Below, one piece after another: positions 1 to 9,717 of a stretch of 64,000 bases of DNA (positions within the stretch are counted from its first letter, which is position 1; each line of letters starts with the position of its first letter). The notes under the pieces were generated by a model. That model was given only the letters and a program-made list of their open reading frames with translations. It was not told where the DNA came from and made no database searches. Source of the stretch: Winogradskyella sp. GTDB lineage: Bacteria > Bacteroidota > Bacteroidia > Flavobacteriales > Flavobacteriaceae. The DNA is taken from the NCBI RefSeq assembly GCF_003712105.1, contig NZ_RHLG01000002.1, positions 434,001 through 498,000 of the forward strand. Direction: 5' to 3'. Both the position numbers and the translations under genes were made by a program.

Positions 1-1
1 T

Positions 2-1039
2 ACATATCCTAATATAGATGACCCACGCCCAGGTTTTGATACAAGCTATCAGTTGGTCTTTAACAATAATGGTACAACACAATTGAGTGGAGATATTACA
101 TTTGAGTTTGATGATAGTAAGCTCCAATTTTTGTCAGCAAGCGAAACTGTAACATCTCAAACATCGAATAGTCTTACCTTTAATTATGCAGATTTAAATC
201 CATTTGAGACAAGAACTATAGATTTGGAGTTTAATGTATTTGCACCACCTATAACCAATATTAATGACATCTTAGTCTCAACAGCCTCCATAACACCAAT
301 TTCAGGTGATGCAACAGAAAATGACAATACATTTGAGCTAAACCAAACTGTTATTGGCTCTTATGACCCTAATGATATTAGGGTTTTAGAAGGTGATGAG
401 GTGTTAATTGATGATGCGGATAAGTACTTACATTATATTATCCGTTTTCAAAATACTGGAACCGCTAGTGCTATTAATGTAAGAGTAGACCATATATTAG
501 ATGATCAATTAGATTGGACTACTATGCAATTACAGAGCTTGAGTCATAATGGTCGCGTAGAAATTACAGATGGTAATAGCATAGAATTTATTTTCAATAA
601 TATCAATCTACCTGATAGTTCTACAGATGAGGCCAATTCACACGGCTATATTACTTTTAAAATTAAACCTAAGAATGATGTCGTAGTCGGTGATATCGTA
701 AATGGCGTTGCAGATATTTATTTCGATTTTAATCCTGCAATTGTAACTAATACAGTTTCGACAGAATTTGTTAATGCTGCATTATCAATAGATGATTTTG
801 AGACTAATAAAATTAGTATTTATCCAAACCCAACTAATAACACGCTTTATATCACATCCAAATTGTCTGTTAATCAAATTTCTGTTTATGATATGAATGG
901 TAGGTTACTAAGAATGGTATCTCTAAATTCAAATACCTTCGAATATGCCTTAGATGTTAAAAATTTAATTGAGGGTATATATTTCTTAAAACTAGAATCA
1001 GATAATGCTTTACAGACTCTTAAGTTTGTTAAAAACTAG
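2..1039 (+). CDS. Secreted protein with DUF11-like domain and T9SS C-terminal sorting domain (5' partial)
   Basis: The reading frame is open from the left edge, so the true start lies outside the window. Two beta-sandwich segments of the DUF11/DUF7619 type are visible; the second begins at SYDPNDIRV and contains IRFQNTGTASA and IYFDFNPAIVTN, which are typical of that family. The last ~75 residues form a type A type-IX-secretion sorting domain: ISIYPNPTNNTLYI, then VYDMNGRLL, then LIEGIYFLKL and a basic end. The protein is therefore expected to be exported by the gliding-associated T9SS and anchored at or released from the cell surface. Its ligand and N-terminal domains cannot be seen. Confidence 0.85.
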   Translation, partial: TYPNIDDPRPGFDTSYQLVFNNNGTTQLSGDITFEFDDSKLQFLSASETVTSQTSNSLTFNYADLNPFETRTIDLEFNVFAPPITNINDILVSTASITPISGDATENDNTFELNQTVIGSYDPNDIRVLEGDEVLIDDADKYLHYIIRFQNTGTASAINVRVDHILDDQLDWTTMQLQSLSHNGRVEITDGNSIEFIFNNINLPDSSTDEANSHGYITFKIKPKNDVVVGDIVNGVADIYFDFNPAIVTNTVSTEFVNAALSIDDFETNKISIYPNPTNNTLYITSKLSVNQISVYDMNGRLLRMVSLNSNTFEYALDVKNLIEGIYFLKLESDNALQTLKFVKN

Positions 1040-1171
1040 ATTATCACCAGTTATTTTTTCTTGTAATCAAAATTTAACACCGAATTTTACCGAAAATCGC
1101 CGATAACATCCGCTTAACAAATAGTAACCACCGATAAAACGATTGCACAATTTATTAGCTACATATTGACT

Positions 1172-1179
1172 TAGTTTTG
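1172..1179 (+). promoter_or_regulatory. Candidate -7 promoter box TAGTTTTG
   Basis: Matches the Bacteroidota primary-sigma -7 element TAnnTTTG and lies 54 bases before the ComM-like start. No good -33 TTG at the expected distance was seen. Confidence 0.35.
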
Positions 1180-1233
1180 CAAGTTTAATAAGGAAACTCT
1201 TAAAGCTTAATAACTTAGATTCCTATTTAACAC

Positions 1234-2772
1234 ATGCTCAAAAAAGTTTTTGCAAGTGCCGTATTTGGTGTTGAGGCTTCTACCATAACAGTTGAGGTCA
1301 ATATTGATAAAGGTGTTGGTTACCATTTAGTGGGGTTGCCAGATAACGCCATAAAAGAAAGTAATTACCGTATAGCAGCTGCTTTGAATAATAATGGGTT
1401 TAGAATTCCTGGTAAAAAAATCACCATTAACATGGCGCCTGCAGACTTGCGTAAAGAAGGCTCAGCGTACGATGTAACACTTGCTATTGGGATTTTAGCA
1501 GCCTCTAATCAAATAAAAGCAGATAATTTAGAAGATTACCTTATAATGGGTGAGTTGTCATTAGATGGTTCTCTTCAGCCCATAAAAGGAGCTTTACCAA
1601 TTGCGGTAAAAGCAAGAGAAGAAGGATTTAAACATTTTATTTTACCAAACCAAAATGCCAAAGAAGCAGCCATAGTTAGCGACTTAAACGTTTATGGCGT
1701 TAACAATATCACCCAAGTGATTAATCATTTTAATAAAGGTGAAGTATTAGAACACACACATATAGATACACGTGAGGAATTTTATAAAAATCTTGATGTT
1801 CCTGAGTTTGATTTTGCTGATGTTAAAGGGCAAGAAAGTATAAAACGTTGTATGGAAATTGCTGCTGCAGGTGGACATAATATTATTCTTATTGGTCCGC
1901 CAGGTTCTGGTAAAACCATGTTGGCAAAGCGACTACCGAGTATATTACCACCAATGACTTTACATGAAGCATTAGAGACTACTAAGATTCATTCTGTGGT
2001 TGGAAGAGTTAAGGCACATACTGGATTAATGTCGCAACGTCCATTTCGAAGTCCACACCATACTATATCTAATGTAGCATTAGTTGGTGGTGGCAGTTAT
2101 CCGCAACCCGGCGAAATTTCGTTATCGCATAACGGTGTTTTGTTTTTAGATGAATTACCAGAGTTTAAACGGGAAGTTCTTGAGGTCATGCGGCAACCAT
2201 TAGAAGATAGAGAAGTCACTATTTCAAGGGCTAAGTTTACAGTAACATACCCTTCATCGTTTATGTTGGTGGCTAGTATGAATCCGAGTCCTAGTGGATA
2301 TTTTAATGACCCTGATGCACCTGTAACCTCAAGTCCTGCAGAAATGCAACGGTATATGGGGAAAATTTCAGGACCACTTTTAGACCGAATAGATATACAT
2401 ATTGAAGTTACTCCAGTACCTTTTGAAAAACTTTCAGATCACACAAAGGCAGAATCTTCAGTAGATATCCGCAACCGAGTTACGAAAGCACGAGAAGTTC
2501 AGTCAGCTAGATTTAAAGCTTTAGATGCTGTGCATTACAATGCACAGATGAATACCAAGCACATACGAGAATACTGTAAGCTTGAGAACGGTTCTTTACA
2601 ATTATTAAAATCTGCTATGGAACGTTTAAATCTCTCAGCAAGAGCTTACGATAGAATATTAAAAGTATCACGAACTATTGCTGATTTGGAGGATTCAGAG
2701 CAGGTTTTAGGACATCATATCAGTGAGGCTATTCAATACAGAAGCTTAGATAGAGAAGGTTGGTTGGGTTAG
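1234..2772 (+). CDS. YifB/ComM-family AAA+ Mg-chelatase-like protein
   Basis: Full-length (512 aa) member of the ComM/YifB family, hexameric AAA+ helicases that promote branch migration during natural transformation in bacteria where they have been studied. The N-terminal ChlI-like domain covers residues ~20-140. The Mg-chelatase AAA+ core follows, with Walker A GPPGSGKT at 221-228 and Walker B GVLFLDELPE at 301-310, and a C-terminal Mg_chelatase_C helical domain. ATG follows a 194-base spacer. It ends one base before the convergent TPR gene. The family is widespread in organisms not known to be competent, so a DNA-uptake role here is inference. Confidence 0.93.
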   Translation: MLKKVFASAVFGVEASTITVEVNIDKGVGYHLVGLPDNAIKESNYRIAAALNNNGFRIPGKKITINMAPADLRKEGSAYDVTLAIGILAASNQIKADNLEDYLIMGELSLDGSLQPIKGALPIAVKAREEGFKHFILPNQNAKEAAIVSDLNVYGVNNITQVINHFNKGEVLEHTHIDTREEFYKNLDVPEFDFADVKGQESIKRCMEIAAAGGHNIILIGPPGSGKTMLAKRLPSILPPMTLHEALETTKIHSVVGRVKAHTGLMSQRPFRSPHHTISNVALVGGGSYPQPGEISLSHNGVLFLDELPEFKREVLEVMRQPLEDREVTISRAKFTVTYPSSFMLVASMNPSPSGYFNDPDAPVTSSPAEMQRYMGKISGPLLDRIDIHIEVTPVPFEKLSDHTKAESSVDIRNRVTKAREVQSARFKALDAVHYNAQMNTKHIREYCKLENGSLQLLKSAMERLNLSARAYDRILKVSRTIADLEDSEQVLGHHISEAIQYRSLDREGWLG

Positions 2773-2773
2773 T

Positions 2774-4945
2774 TTACTCATCCTTCAAAAAGTAATTACT
2801 CGTAGTTTGGTTGCCAATATCGTGCTTCCACTCAAAGGCTAGTTCTTTTCCAATGATATAACTATAACTTTTTGAAGCCATTTTACCAGAATCATCTTCT
2901 TCAAATGCCATAATAGTGCCTAGTCTGGTTAAATCCATATATCTGTTTTTAGAAATTGGTAGTAATTCAACCTTAGCCAATTCCGAATTATCGTCTTTAC
3001 GTTTGTAGAAAAATTTACCGTCCTCAATCCAAAATTTTCTTGGGCCATAATCACCAGCAAATGACTTATTCTGTTCTAGTATCAGTGCTTCATCATTTTC
3101 CTTGATGTAGTTTAAATACGCTATCATATTTTGTAAATAGGCGTGTTTTGGGTTTGCTTCACTGGCAATCTCATATAATGTAACGGCGTCCTCATAATTG
3201 CCATTATCATAAGCATCATGGGCTTTTATAATAGCTTCGTCTTCTTTCCAGAACCAAAATGAATTAGTACTTCTGTAATTCACCTCATTAAAGTTCATGC
3301 CAATTGGTTTGCCTGCCTCATTAAGGATTAAATCATATTTGTAAGTCTCATTATTCATAAAACCAGACACCATCGAATTTTTTCCACCTGGCAATAGGGC
3401 ATGCATGGTCTGATTCTTCACATATTGAATTAGTCTGTTATGTTGTATCCAATAGGTATGGATTTGCTCATTAAATCCAGAACGAAATTGACCTTCAAAA
3501 TTTTTAAATTTCGAAATGTCATATCCATTTTCTTTTATATATGCTACCGCAGAATCGTAAACACTTGCTCTTCTTTTATTGTTTGGATACATAACTTCCA
3601 TTTCCTTTAAAATGGCTTCAGCCTTTTCAACTTCCCCTTTAAATAAAAGCGGTTGAATTCTAAACAACTTTAAGTTTGGACTTATTAGTTCATATTTTTT
3701 AATCTCATCAATCAGCATATCGTCATCACCATTTACCATGGCTGCAATAGCTAAGTTTGTACCAGTGTCTGGGCTTTGTGTAATATCAAAAAGTTTACCC
3801 GAAGATTCAAGATACTTATCCGTTTGGCGAGTTTCACCATAAATACTGAATAATACCTCATTGTAGAAATCATTTAAAGGATCTACTTCTAATTGCAATT
3901 TTACTTGTTCTGCGGCTTCGTCAAAATTCTCATAAGCTAAATTTCGTTGTATGTGTACCTCTAGTTGTTTTTGAAGTGGTAATCGTCCTCTATTTTCAAA
4001 AGCCTTGTCTGCTAAATCCTGAACTTCTAGCTTTCCTCGACTAATTCGCATAGATTTTTTGGCGTATGCTAAATAGGCTAAGGCAAATCTGTTATCTATT
4101 GCTACTGCTTTATTGTAGTTGCCATTAATATATTCTTTAATGGCATCTATAGAATTGCTCATAAACTCATTAATAGGATAATCTAGATATCGAAGTTTTT
4201 TTGTTTCTAAGAATCCAGAGTTTTCAGTAACAAAAACTGTTATCTCATCAATAAGCGGTAACAAATCTTCGCCGGAAAAAGTGTTTTGAGCTAAAATTTT
4301 CCCATTGGTAGATTTCCTTTTGTAGGCATTAATGGTATAAACACCATCTTCGTTTTTATAATCACCATCTATGTAGAAATCATTAAAAAGCGATGATTCT
4401 TCAATCTTTGTGGATGTATCGGTAAAAAAAGAAAAATCAGGACTAAGACTCTTATTCTGGAAGAGGTCTTCTTCTAATAATTGTCCTATACCGTAACGTA
4501 ACCAATCTTCGGACTTGTTTTCATTTAAATTCTTAAATCCGTAAATAGGTACACCGATTCTAAATTCTTCCTTAGTGATAAGTTGTGTTGCTAAAACACC
4601 ATCATCATTAGTATAACTTATCTCTTTGGTTGTTGCACCTAAATCAGAATTACCAAAACCAAAATAAGTGACCACAGCCAAGAGAATAAAATTAAGAGGG
4701 AAAATAATTTTTTCTCTTAATTTGAGTATACCACTATTAATGCGGTCTTGATTGTAGAAATAAATAAGTACAGAAGGTATAACACCAATAAAAACCCATA
4801 ATAATAAGTCTACCCAATTAGGCGAAATATCATACCGGTTCAAAATCCAATCAATAAATTGTAAAAAAGTCCACGCGGCAACAAGATACGCGGCTAAGAA
4901 CTGCAAAGTTCTAATCCATTTTTTTTTACGCTTAGGGTCTTTCAT
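2774..4945 (-). CDS. Membrane-anchored TPR-repeat protein, function unknown
   Basis: 723 residues. A basic start (KDPKRKKKW) leads into three hydrophobic segments at ~12-31, 43-63 and 80-98. A periplasmic or cytosolic region of ~600 residues then contains helical repeats: residues ~265-420 and again ~570-620, where AHDAYDNGNYEDAVTLYEIASEANPKHAY is a clear TPR. The N-terminal layout resembles the Bacteroidota family in which such an anchor precedes a TolB-N-like domain and TPRs, often fused to cyclases or DNA-binding domains elsewhere; neither is present here. Monocistronic by context. Function not assigned. Confidence 0.75.
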   Translation of the reverse strand: MKDPKRKKKWIRTLQFLAAYLVAAWTFLQFIDWILNRYDISPNWVDLLLWVFIGVIPSVLIYFYNQDRINSGILKLREKIIFPLNFILLAVVTYFGFGNSDLGATTKEISYTNDDGVLATQLITKEEFRIGVPIYGFKNLNENKSEDWLRYGIGQLLEEDLFQNKSLSPDFSFFTDTSTKIEESSLFNDFYIDGDYKNEDGVYTINAYKRKSTNGKILAQNTFSGEDLLPLIDEITVFVTENSGFLETKKLRYLDYPINEFMSNSIDAIKEYINGNYNKAVAIDNRFALAYLAYAKKSMRISRGKLEVQDLADKAFENRGRLPLQKQLEVHIQRNLAYENFDEAAEQVKLQLEVDPLNDFYNEVLFSIYGETRQTDKYLESSGKLFDITQSPDTGTNLAIAAMVNGDDDMLIDEIKKYELISPNLKLFRIQPLLFKGEVEKAEAILKEMEVMYPNNKRRASVYDSAVAYIKENGYDISKFKNFEGQFRSGFNEQIHTYWIQHNRLIQYVKNQTMHALLPGGKNSMVSGFMNNETYKYDLILNEAGKPIGMNFNEVNYRSTNSFWFWKEDEAIIKAHDAYDNGNYEDAVTLYEIASEANPKHAYLQNMIAYLNYIKENDEALILEQNKSFAGDYGPRKFWIEDGKFFYKRKDDNSELAKVELLPISKNRYMDLTRLGTIMAFEEDDSGKMASKSYSYIIGKELAFEWKHDIGNQTTSNYFLKDE

Positions 4946-5035
4946 TCAGAAATATAACGTCTTCTAATTAATGATAGTGCTAATATAATGAGAAAGATAA
5001 ACTAATATAAATTAAAAGTGATGAATTGTAAATCG

Positions 5036-5043
5036 TATTTTTG
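5036..5043 (+). promoter_or_regulatory. Candidate -7 box TATTTTTG for the 5-oxoproline operon
   Basis: Perfect TAnnTTTG element 23 bases before the DUF2891 start, in a non-coding gap of 120 bases between divergent genes. Confidence 0.5.
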
Positions 5044-5065
5044 AAGGTGTTATCTAATAAAAATC

Positions 5066-6169
5066 ATGAAACATCTTAGCATTCTTATACTAGCATTAAT
5101 TGTCTTTGGTTGTAATACCAATAAAGAAAAAGAAGAGACCAAAAGTACTAATGAAGCGCAAGTCAGTATTCCTAAATTAGATTTAGAACAAGCAAATCGT
5201 TTGGCAGAACTGCCACTAGCTTGTGTAAGTACTGAATATCCTAACCGTTTAGGCCAAACACTTGGAGGAGATGAAGATTTACAATCACCTCAAGAATTAC
5301 ATCCTACATTCTATGGTTGTTTCGATTGGCATTCTGCTGTACATGGGCATTGGAGTATGGTGAGCTTAATGCGTCAATTTAAAGGGTTAGAAAAGGATGC
5401 TGAAATCAATCATTGGTTATTAGAGAGTATTTCTAAGGACAACATACTTAAGGAAATAGAATATTTTGAAGGAAAACATAATAAATCCTATGAGCGTACT
5501 TATGGTTGGGCTTGGTTATTAAAATTAGCCGAAGAATTACATAAATGGGATCATTTAGTAGCAAGGAAAGCAGAAATAAATTTGCAGCCTTTAACAGATT
5601 TGATTGTAGAACGTTACTTAGAGTTTCTGCCTAAACTAAATTACCCTATTAGAGTAGGAGAACACCCTAACACTGCATTTGGGTTGAGTTTTGCTTACGA
5701 TTATGCCATTACTGTTGGCCGTGAAGACTTAAAAACACTCATAGAACAACGTGCAAAAGACTTTTACTCCAATGATAATGGTTGTCCAATAACTTGGGAA
5801 CCAAGTGGTTTTGACTTTTTGTCTCCTTGCTTAGAGGAAGCGGCATTAATGAAACGTGTATTGTCTAAAGAAGAATTTACAATATGGATTAGTAAATTTC
5901 TTCCACAACTTAAAGACAAAACATTTAAACTCGAAACCGGAAAAGTATCAGATAGAAAAGATGGTAAACTCGTTCATCTTGATGGTGTTAACTTTTCTCG
6001 AGCTTGGAGTCTTAACTATATCGCTAAAGACTTACCAGAGTTTCAACATCTTAAAACCATTGCAAATCAGCATATTAATTATTCACTGCCAAGTATTGTT
6101 GGTGATAGCTACGAAGGTGGTCATTGGCTTGGTAGTTTTGCAATTTATGCACTGAATTCAATAGAGTAG
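5066..6169 (+). CDS. DUF2891 lipoprotein
   Basis: 367 residues. The signal peptide ends in the lipobox LIVFGC (Cys16), so the mature protein is probably a lipoprotein. The rest is a DUF2891 domain: FYGCFDWHSAVHGHW near residue 90, ERTYGWAWLLKL, YPIRVGEHPNTAFGLSFAYDYA and the closing GGHWLGSFAIYAL. The many conserved His, Trp and Glu residues suggest an (alpha/alpha) barrel-like enzyme, but no activity is established for the family. It is the first gene of a tight operon, two bases before the transporter, and DUF2891 genes elsewhere also sit beside pyroglutamate-metabolism genes (established association, from memory). A role in generating or handling 5-oxoproline peptides is inference. Confidence 0.85.
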   Translation: MKHLSILILALIVFGCNTNKEKEETKSTNEAQVSIPKLDLEQANRLAELPLACVSTEYPNRLGQTLGGDEDLQSPQELHPTFYGCFDWHSAVHGHWSMVSLMRQFKGLEKDAEINHWLLESISKDNILKEIEYFEGKHNKSYERTYGWAWLLKLAEELHKWDHLVARKAEINLQPLTDLIVERYLEFLPKLNYPIRVGEHPNTAFGLSFAYDYAITVGREDLKTLIEQRAKDFYSNDNGCPITWEPSGFDFLSPCLEEAALMKRVLSKEEFTIWISKFLPQLKDKTFKLETGKVSDRKDGKLVHLDGVNFSRAWSLNYIAKDLPEFQHLKTIANQHINYSLPSIVGDSYEGGHWLGSFAIYALNSIE

Positions 6170-6171
6170 TC

Positions 6172-7395
6172 ATGAAGAGTTTCTTCAAGAATATTGGTCC
6201 TGGACCATTGGTAGCTGCCGCATTTATTGGTCCCGGAACTGTAACCATATGTACATTAGCTGGTGTTAAGTTTGGTTATGTTTTGCTTTGGGCTATGCTG
6301 CTATCTATTGTGGCAACTATCGTATTACAAGAAATGGCGGCACGTCTTGGAGTTGTAACGCAAAAAGGATTATCAGAAATTATAAGGCAAGAGCTGAAAA
6401 GTCCATTTGTTAAAGGTTTTGCTTTATTCTTAATTCTTAGTGCTATTGTGGTTGGCAATGCAGCTTACGAAGCAGGAAATATTAGTGGCGGAGCATTAGG
6501 GATAGAAACAGTTTTTGGTAATTTGGAATTTGCAATAGGTGATCTAAGTATCAAATTGACGCCAATAATTATTGGTCTTGTAGCATTTGTTTTACTTTAT
6601 ATCGGTAATTATAAAATTCTAGAACGCTTTTTAGTTGGGTTGGTCATTCTGATGAGTTTAGCCTTTTTAACCACAGCTATTATTACAAAGCCGAATTTCT
6701 CAGAAATATTAAGTGGACTTTTTATTCCTAAATTCCCAAAAGATAGTATCCTCATTATTATTGGTTTAATAGGCACTACAGTTGTTCCTTACAATCTCTT
6801 TTTGCACGCCTCATTGGCAAAAACAAAATGGAAAAATAAATCTGATTTAAGCTTTGCAAAAAAGGATACAGTTATTGCAGTGATACTTGGTGGTATAGTC
6901 TCAATGTGTATTATTGTGTCTGCTTCAGTCATTCAATCGCAAGATATTTCTAATGCGTCAGACTTAGCAAAAGGTCTTGAACCTTTGTTTGGTATCAATG
7001 CCAAGTACTTCCTATCATTGGGCTTGTTTGCTGCCGGTATTACTAGTGCTATAACAGCGCCTTTAGCAGCTGCTTTTGTGGCTAATGGCTGTCTAGGTTG
7101 GAATGCTAACTTAAAATCCTTTAGGTTCAGAACTGTATGGATATTTATTTTAGTTTTAGGTGTATTGTTCTCAAGTATTGGTTTTAAATCTATTGAAATT
7201 ATAAAATTTGCTCAAGTTGCAAATGGATTGTTACTGCCTGTAATTGCTGGATTTCTGCTTTGGGTTGTAAACAAATCGTCAGTTTTAGGAAGTTATAAAA
7301 ATTCTAAACTTCAAAATATACTTGGAGTTATTATTGTCTTAGTTACAATAGGTTTGGGGGTAAAAGGATTATTAAGTGTTTTTAATATTATTTAG
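6172..7395 (+). CDS. Nramp-family transporter, YcsG-like, lacking canonical metal motifs
   Basis: 407 residues with about eleven membrane segments and the Nramp fold signature. The TM1 metal-binding motif DPGN is replaced by GPGT (residues 20-23), and the TM6 motif MPH-N is replaced by VVPYN (204-208). Such substitutions mark the Nramp-like branch that includes Bacillus YcsG, whose gene also lies next to pxpA/ycsF. It sits between DUF2891 and pxpA with 2- and 0-base gaps, so it is co-transcribed and probably imports the pathway substrate or a cofactor rather than Mn or Fe. The substrate is unknown. Confidence 0.85.
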   Translation: MKSFFKNIGPGPLVAAAFIGPGTVTICTLAGVKFGYVLLWAMLLSIVATIVLQEMAARLGVVTQKGLSEIIRQELKSPFVKGFALFLILSAIVVGNAAYEAGNISGGALGIETVFGNLEFAIGDLSIKLTPIIIGLVAFVLLYIGNYKILERFLVGLVILMSLAFLTTAIITKPNFSEILSGLFIPKFPKDSILIIIGLIGTTVVPYNLFLHASLAKTKWKNKSDLSFAKKDTVIAVILGGIVSMCIIVSASVIQSQDISNASDLAKGLEPLFGINAKYFLSLGLFAAGITSAITAPLAAAFVANGCLGWNANLKSFRFRTVWIFILVLGVLFSSIGFKSIEIIKFAQVANGLLLPVIAGFLLWVVNKSSVLGSYKNSKLQNILGVIIVLVTIGLGVKGLLSVFNII

Positions 7396-8136
7396 ATGCC
7401 AAACTATCAAATAGATATTAACGCAGATGTTGGTGAAGGTATAGGCAATGAAGAGTTACTGATGCCTTATCTATCATCATGTAATATTGCTTGTGGTGGC
7501 CATGCAGGTACTATTAGCACTATGGTGCATGTTGTTAAGCTTGCTAAAAGCCATAATGTGAAAATAGGTGCGCATCCTTCATTTCCTGATAAGGAGAGCT
7601 TTGGCAGAGTAGAAATGGTGATTGCTCAAGATGTGTTATTTGAAAGTTTAAAATCCCAAATAAGGAGTTTACAATCAGTTTTAGAAGCTGAAAGTTTAAA
7701 AATGCATCATGTAAAACCTCATGGCGCGCTTTATAATTTGGCAACTAAAGATGAAAAGTTAGCTAAACTAGTTTTGGATGTCATTATTGATGTTGATAAA
7801 AGATTGAAACTTTACGCACCTTACAATTCGGTGATAGCGAACTTAGCTGGAGAACAACAAGTCGATGTTGTTTATGAAGCTTTTGCCGATAGAAATTATA
7901 ATGAAAATTTAAGTCTGGTTTCTAGGCAGAATTCTAATGCATTAATCACTGAAAAAGAAGCTGTTTTTGAACATGTTTTTAATATTATTTCTAAACGAAA
8001 AGTTGGTACAATTAGTGGAGTGGAAGTAGACCTTTTTGCAGATACAATTTGTGTACATGGAGACACCAATAATTCAGATGCAATTTTGAAATATCTACAC
8101 CAAAAACTTCAAGAAAATAATGTGAAAATTTTATAG
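7396..8136 (+). CDS. pxpA: 5-oxoprolinase (ATP-hydrolysing) subunit A
   Basis: 246-residue LamB/YcsF family protein. Diagnostic stretches are INADVGEGIGNEELL at the start, CNIACGGHAGTISTM near residue 36, IGAHPSFPDKESFGR and HHVKPHGALYN. With PxpB and PxpC it forms the prokaryotic enzyme that opens 5-oxoproline to glutamate using ATP, in the cytosol. The ATG directly follows the transporter stop codon, and pxpB starts eight bases after its own stop, so the subunits should be translated together. Confidence 0.95.
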   Translation: MPNYQIDINADVGEGIGNEELLMPYLSSCNIACGGHAGTISTMVHVVKLAKSHNVKIGAHPSFPDKESFGRVEMVIAQDVLFESLKSQIRSLQSVLEAESLKMHHVKPHGALYNLATKDEKLAKLVLDVIIDVDKRLKLYAPYNSVIANLAGEQQVDVVYEAFADRNYNENLSLVSRQNSNALITEKEAVFEHVFNIISKRKVGTISGVEVDLFADTICVHGDTNNSDAILKYLHQKLQENNVKIL

Positions 8137-8144
8137 CGTTTTTT

Positions 8145-8876
8145 ATGAAGTATCAGCTAAAATATAGACGCTTTGGACCTCACTCAATTTTAATAGAATG
8201 GCCATCAATTATTGATAGGAATGTCTTGAATGACGTCCTAAACTATAAAAATTCCATCATTGATTTATATATTAAAGAAAAAGTTGAAATAATCAATACA
8301 TATAATTCAATATTAGTTGATTATGACAATACTATTGATAAAATCAATGATGAAATTTTTAAGCTAAAACAGATATATTCGTCTTTAAATTCAGAAGATA
8401 AACAACAAAAAACACTTTGGGAGATTCCTACATGTTATGACGATGAATTCGGAATAGATTTAGAAGATATTTCTATAGCCAAAAAAATGTCAAAATCTGA
8501 AATTATTGAGCTACATTCTAACACAATTTATGATGTTTATTTCATCGGATTTTTACCTGGCTTTTTGTATTTAGGAGGCTTAGATGAACGATTGTATTTT
8601 AATCGAAAATCAATACCAAATCTTAACGTGAAAAGAGGATCTGTTGCCATCGGTGGACAACAGACCGGAATCTATCCTCAAAATAGTCCAGGTGGATGGC
8701 ATATTTTAGGGAATTCTCCAGTCAATTTTTTTAATTCTGAAGACCCAAAACCTTGTTTTGTTAAAGCTGGAGATATGATAAAATTTGTACCTATATCCAA
8801 ACACGATTATATGGATATTTTAAAATTGAGTAGAGAGAATTTATATCAACCTAAATCAACTTTGGTGTATGATTAA
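8145..8876 (+). CDS. pxpB: 5-oxoprolinase subunit B (KipI-like)
   Basis: 243 residues, carboxyltransferase subdomain C/D (AHS1) family. The signature YFIGFLPGFLYLGGL lies near residues 131-145. RGSVAIGGQQTGIYPQNSPGGWHILG near 166-191 is the other hallmark. It partners PxpA and PxpC in 5-oxoproline hydrolysis; the Bacillus homologue KipI also inhibits a sporulation kinase, which is not relevant here. The last eight bases overlap pxpC. Confidence 0.93.
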   Translation: MKYQLKYRRFGPHSILIEWPSIIDRNVLNDVLNYKNSIIDLYIKEKVEIINTYNSILVDYDNTIDKINDEIFKLKQIYSSLNSEDKQQKTLWEIPTCYDDEFGIDLEDISIAKKMSKSEIIELHSNTIYDVYFIGFLPGFLYLGGLDERLYFNRKSIPNLNVKRGSVAIGGQQTGIYPQNSPGGWHILGNSPVNFFNSEDPKPCFVKAGDMIKFVPISKHDYMDILKLSRENLYQPKSTLVYD

Positions 8877-9717
8877 GGTTATTAAATCAGGATTTTATTC
8901 CACAATTCAGGATGAAGGCCGTCTTGGCTATCGTAACACGGGCGTACCCTTATGTGGTGCAATGGATAAATCTTCTTATCATATGAGCAATCACCTTTTA
9001 GGTAATAGTATTGATGACGCCACTCTAGAGATCACAATGTTGGGACCAGAACTTTTATTTGATGTTGATACTTTTATTGTAATAGCTGGCGCTGATATCT
9101 CTCCAGTTTTGAACGATATGCCAATTGTAAACAATAGAATTATTGCCGTAAATAAAGGGGATACATTAAAATTTAGAAATTTAAAATCTGGTTTTAGAGC
9201 CTATTTGGCAGTGAAAGGTGGTTTTAAAACTGAAACTAAACTAGGAAGCAGAAGTTCTTACCAGACTATTACCAATCAAAATGTTATCGCCAAAGGTGAT
9301 GAGTTATTAATAGAGGAATATAAAGAACATGCCACTGAGCCATCATATTCAAAATTGAAAACATTGGATTTTAAATCTAAAGTATTAGAGGTTTACGAAG
9401 GTCCAGAATTTCAATTTCTTTCAGAATTACAAAGAGAACAACTATTTTCAGAAGATTTTATTATTGGTCAGCTTTATAGTCGTATGGCATACCAAGTTAA
9501 GCCGTTAATTAAAAACGATTTACCATCTATTCTTACTGGACCTGTATTACCTGGAACAGTGCAACTAACGTCTTCAGGACAATTAATTATACTCATGCGC
9601 GATTGCCAAACCACTGGCGGTTATCCAAGAGTATTACAACTTTCAGAAAACGCTATCAATCTACTAAGTCAAAAAAAGGAAAGAGATTCAGTTAGGTTTC
9701 AATTAATCCACTATTAA
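8869..9717 (+). CDS. pxpC: 5-oxoprolinase subunit C (KipA-like)
   Basis: 282 residues, AHS2 family biotin-dependent carboxyltransferase-like domain. The typical opening IKVIKSGFYSTIQDEGRLGYRNTGVPLCGAMD is present, as is the late TGPVLPGTVQLTSSGQLIILMRDCQTTGGYPRV region. Its start overlaps the end of pxpB by eight bases. It closes the operon; the stop codon touches that of the convergent pseudouridine synthase gene with no space for a terminator between them. Confidence 0.93.
   Translation: MIKVIKSGFYSTIQDEGRLGYRNTGVPLCGAMDKSSYHMSNHLLGNSIDDATLEITMLGPELLFDVDTFIVIAGADISPVLNDMPIVNNRIIAVNKGDTLKFRNLKSGFRAYLAVKGGFKTETKLGSRSSYQTITNQNVIAKGDELLIEEYKEHATEPSYSKLKTLDFKSKVLEVYEGPEFQFLSELQREQLFSEDFIIGQLYSRMAYQVKPLIKNDLPSILTGPVLPGTVQLTSSGQLIILMRDCQTTGGYPRVLQLSENAINLLSQKKERDSVRFQLIHY

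Noticed and set aside
5856..6155. 99-residue plus-strand frame inside the DUF2891 gene
   Set aside because: A shifted-frame shadow of a clear family protein with no start signal or similarity.
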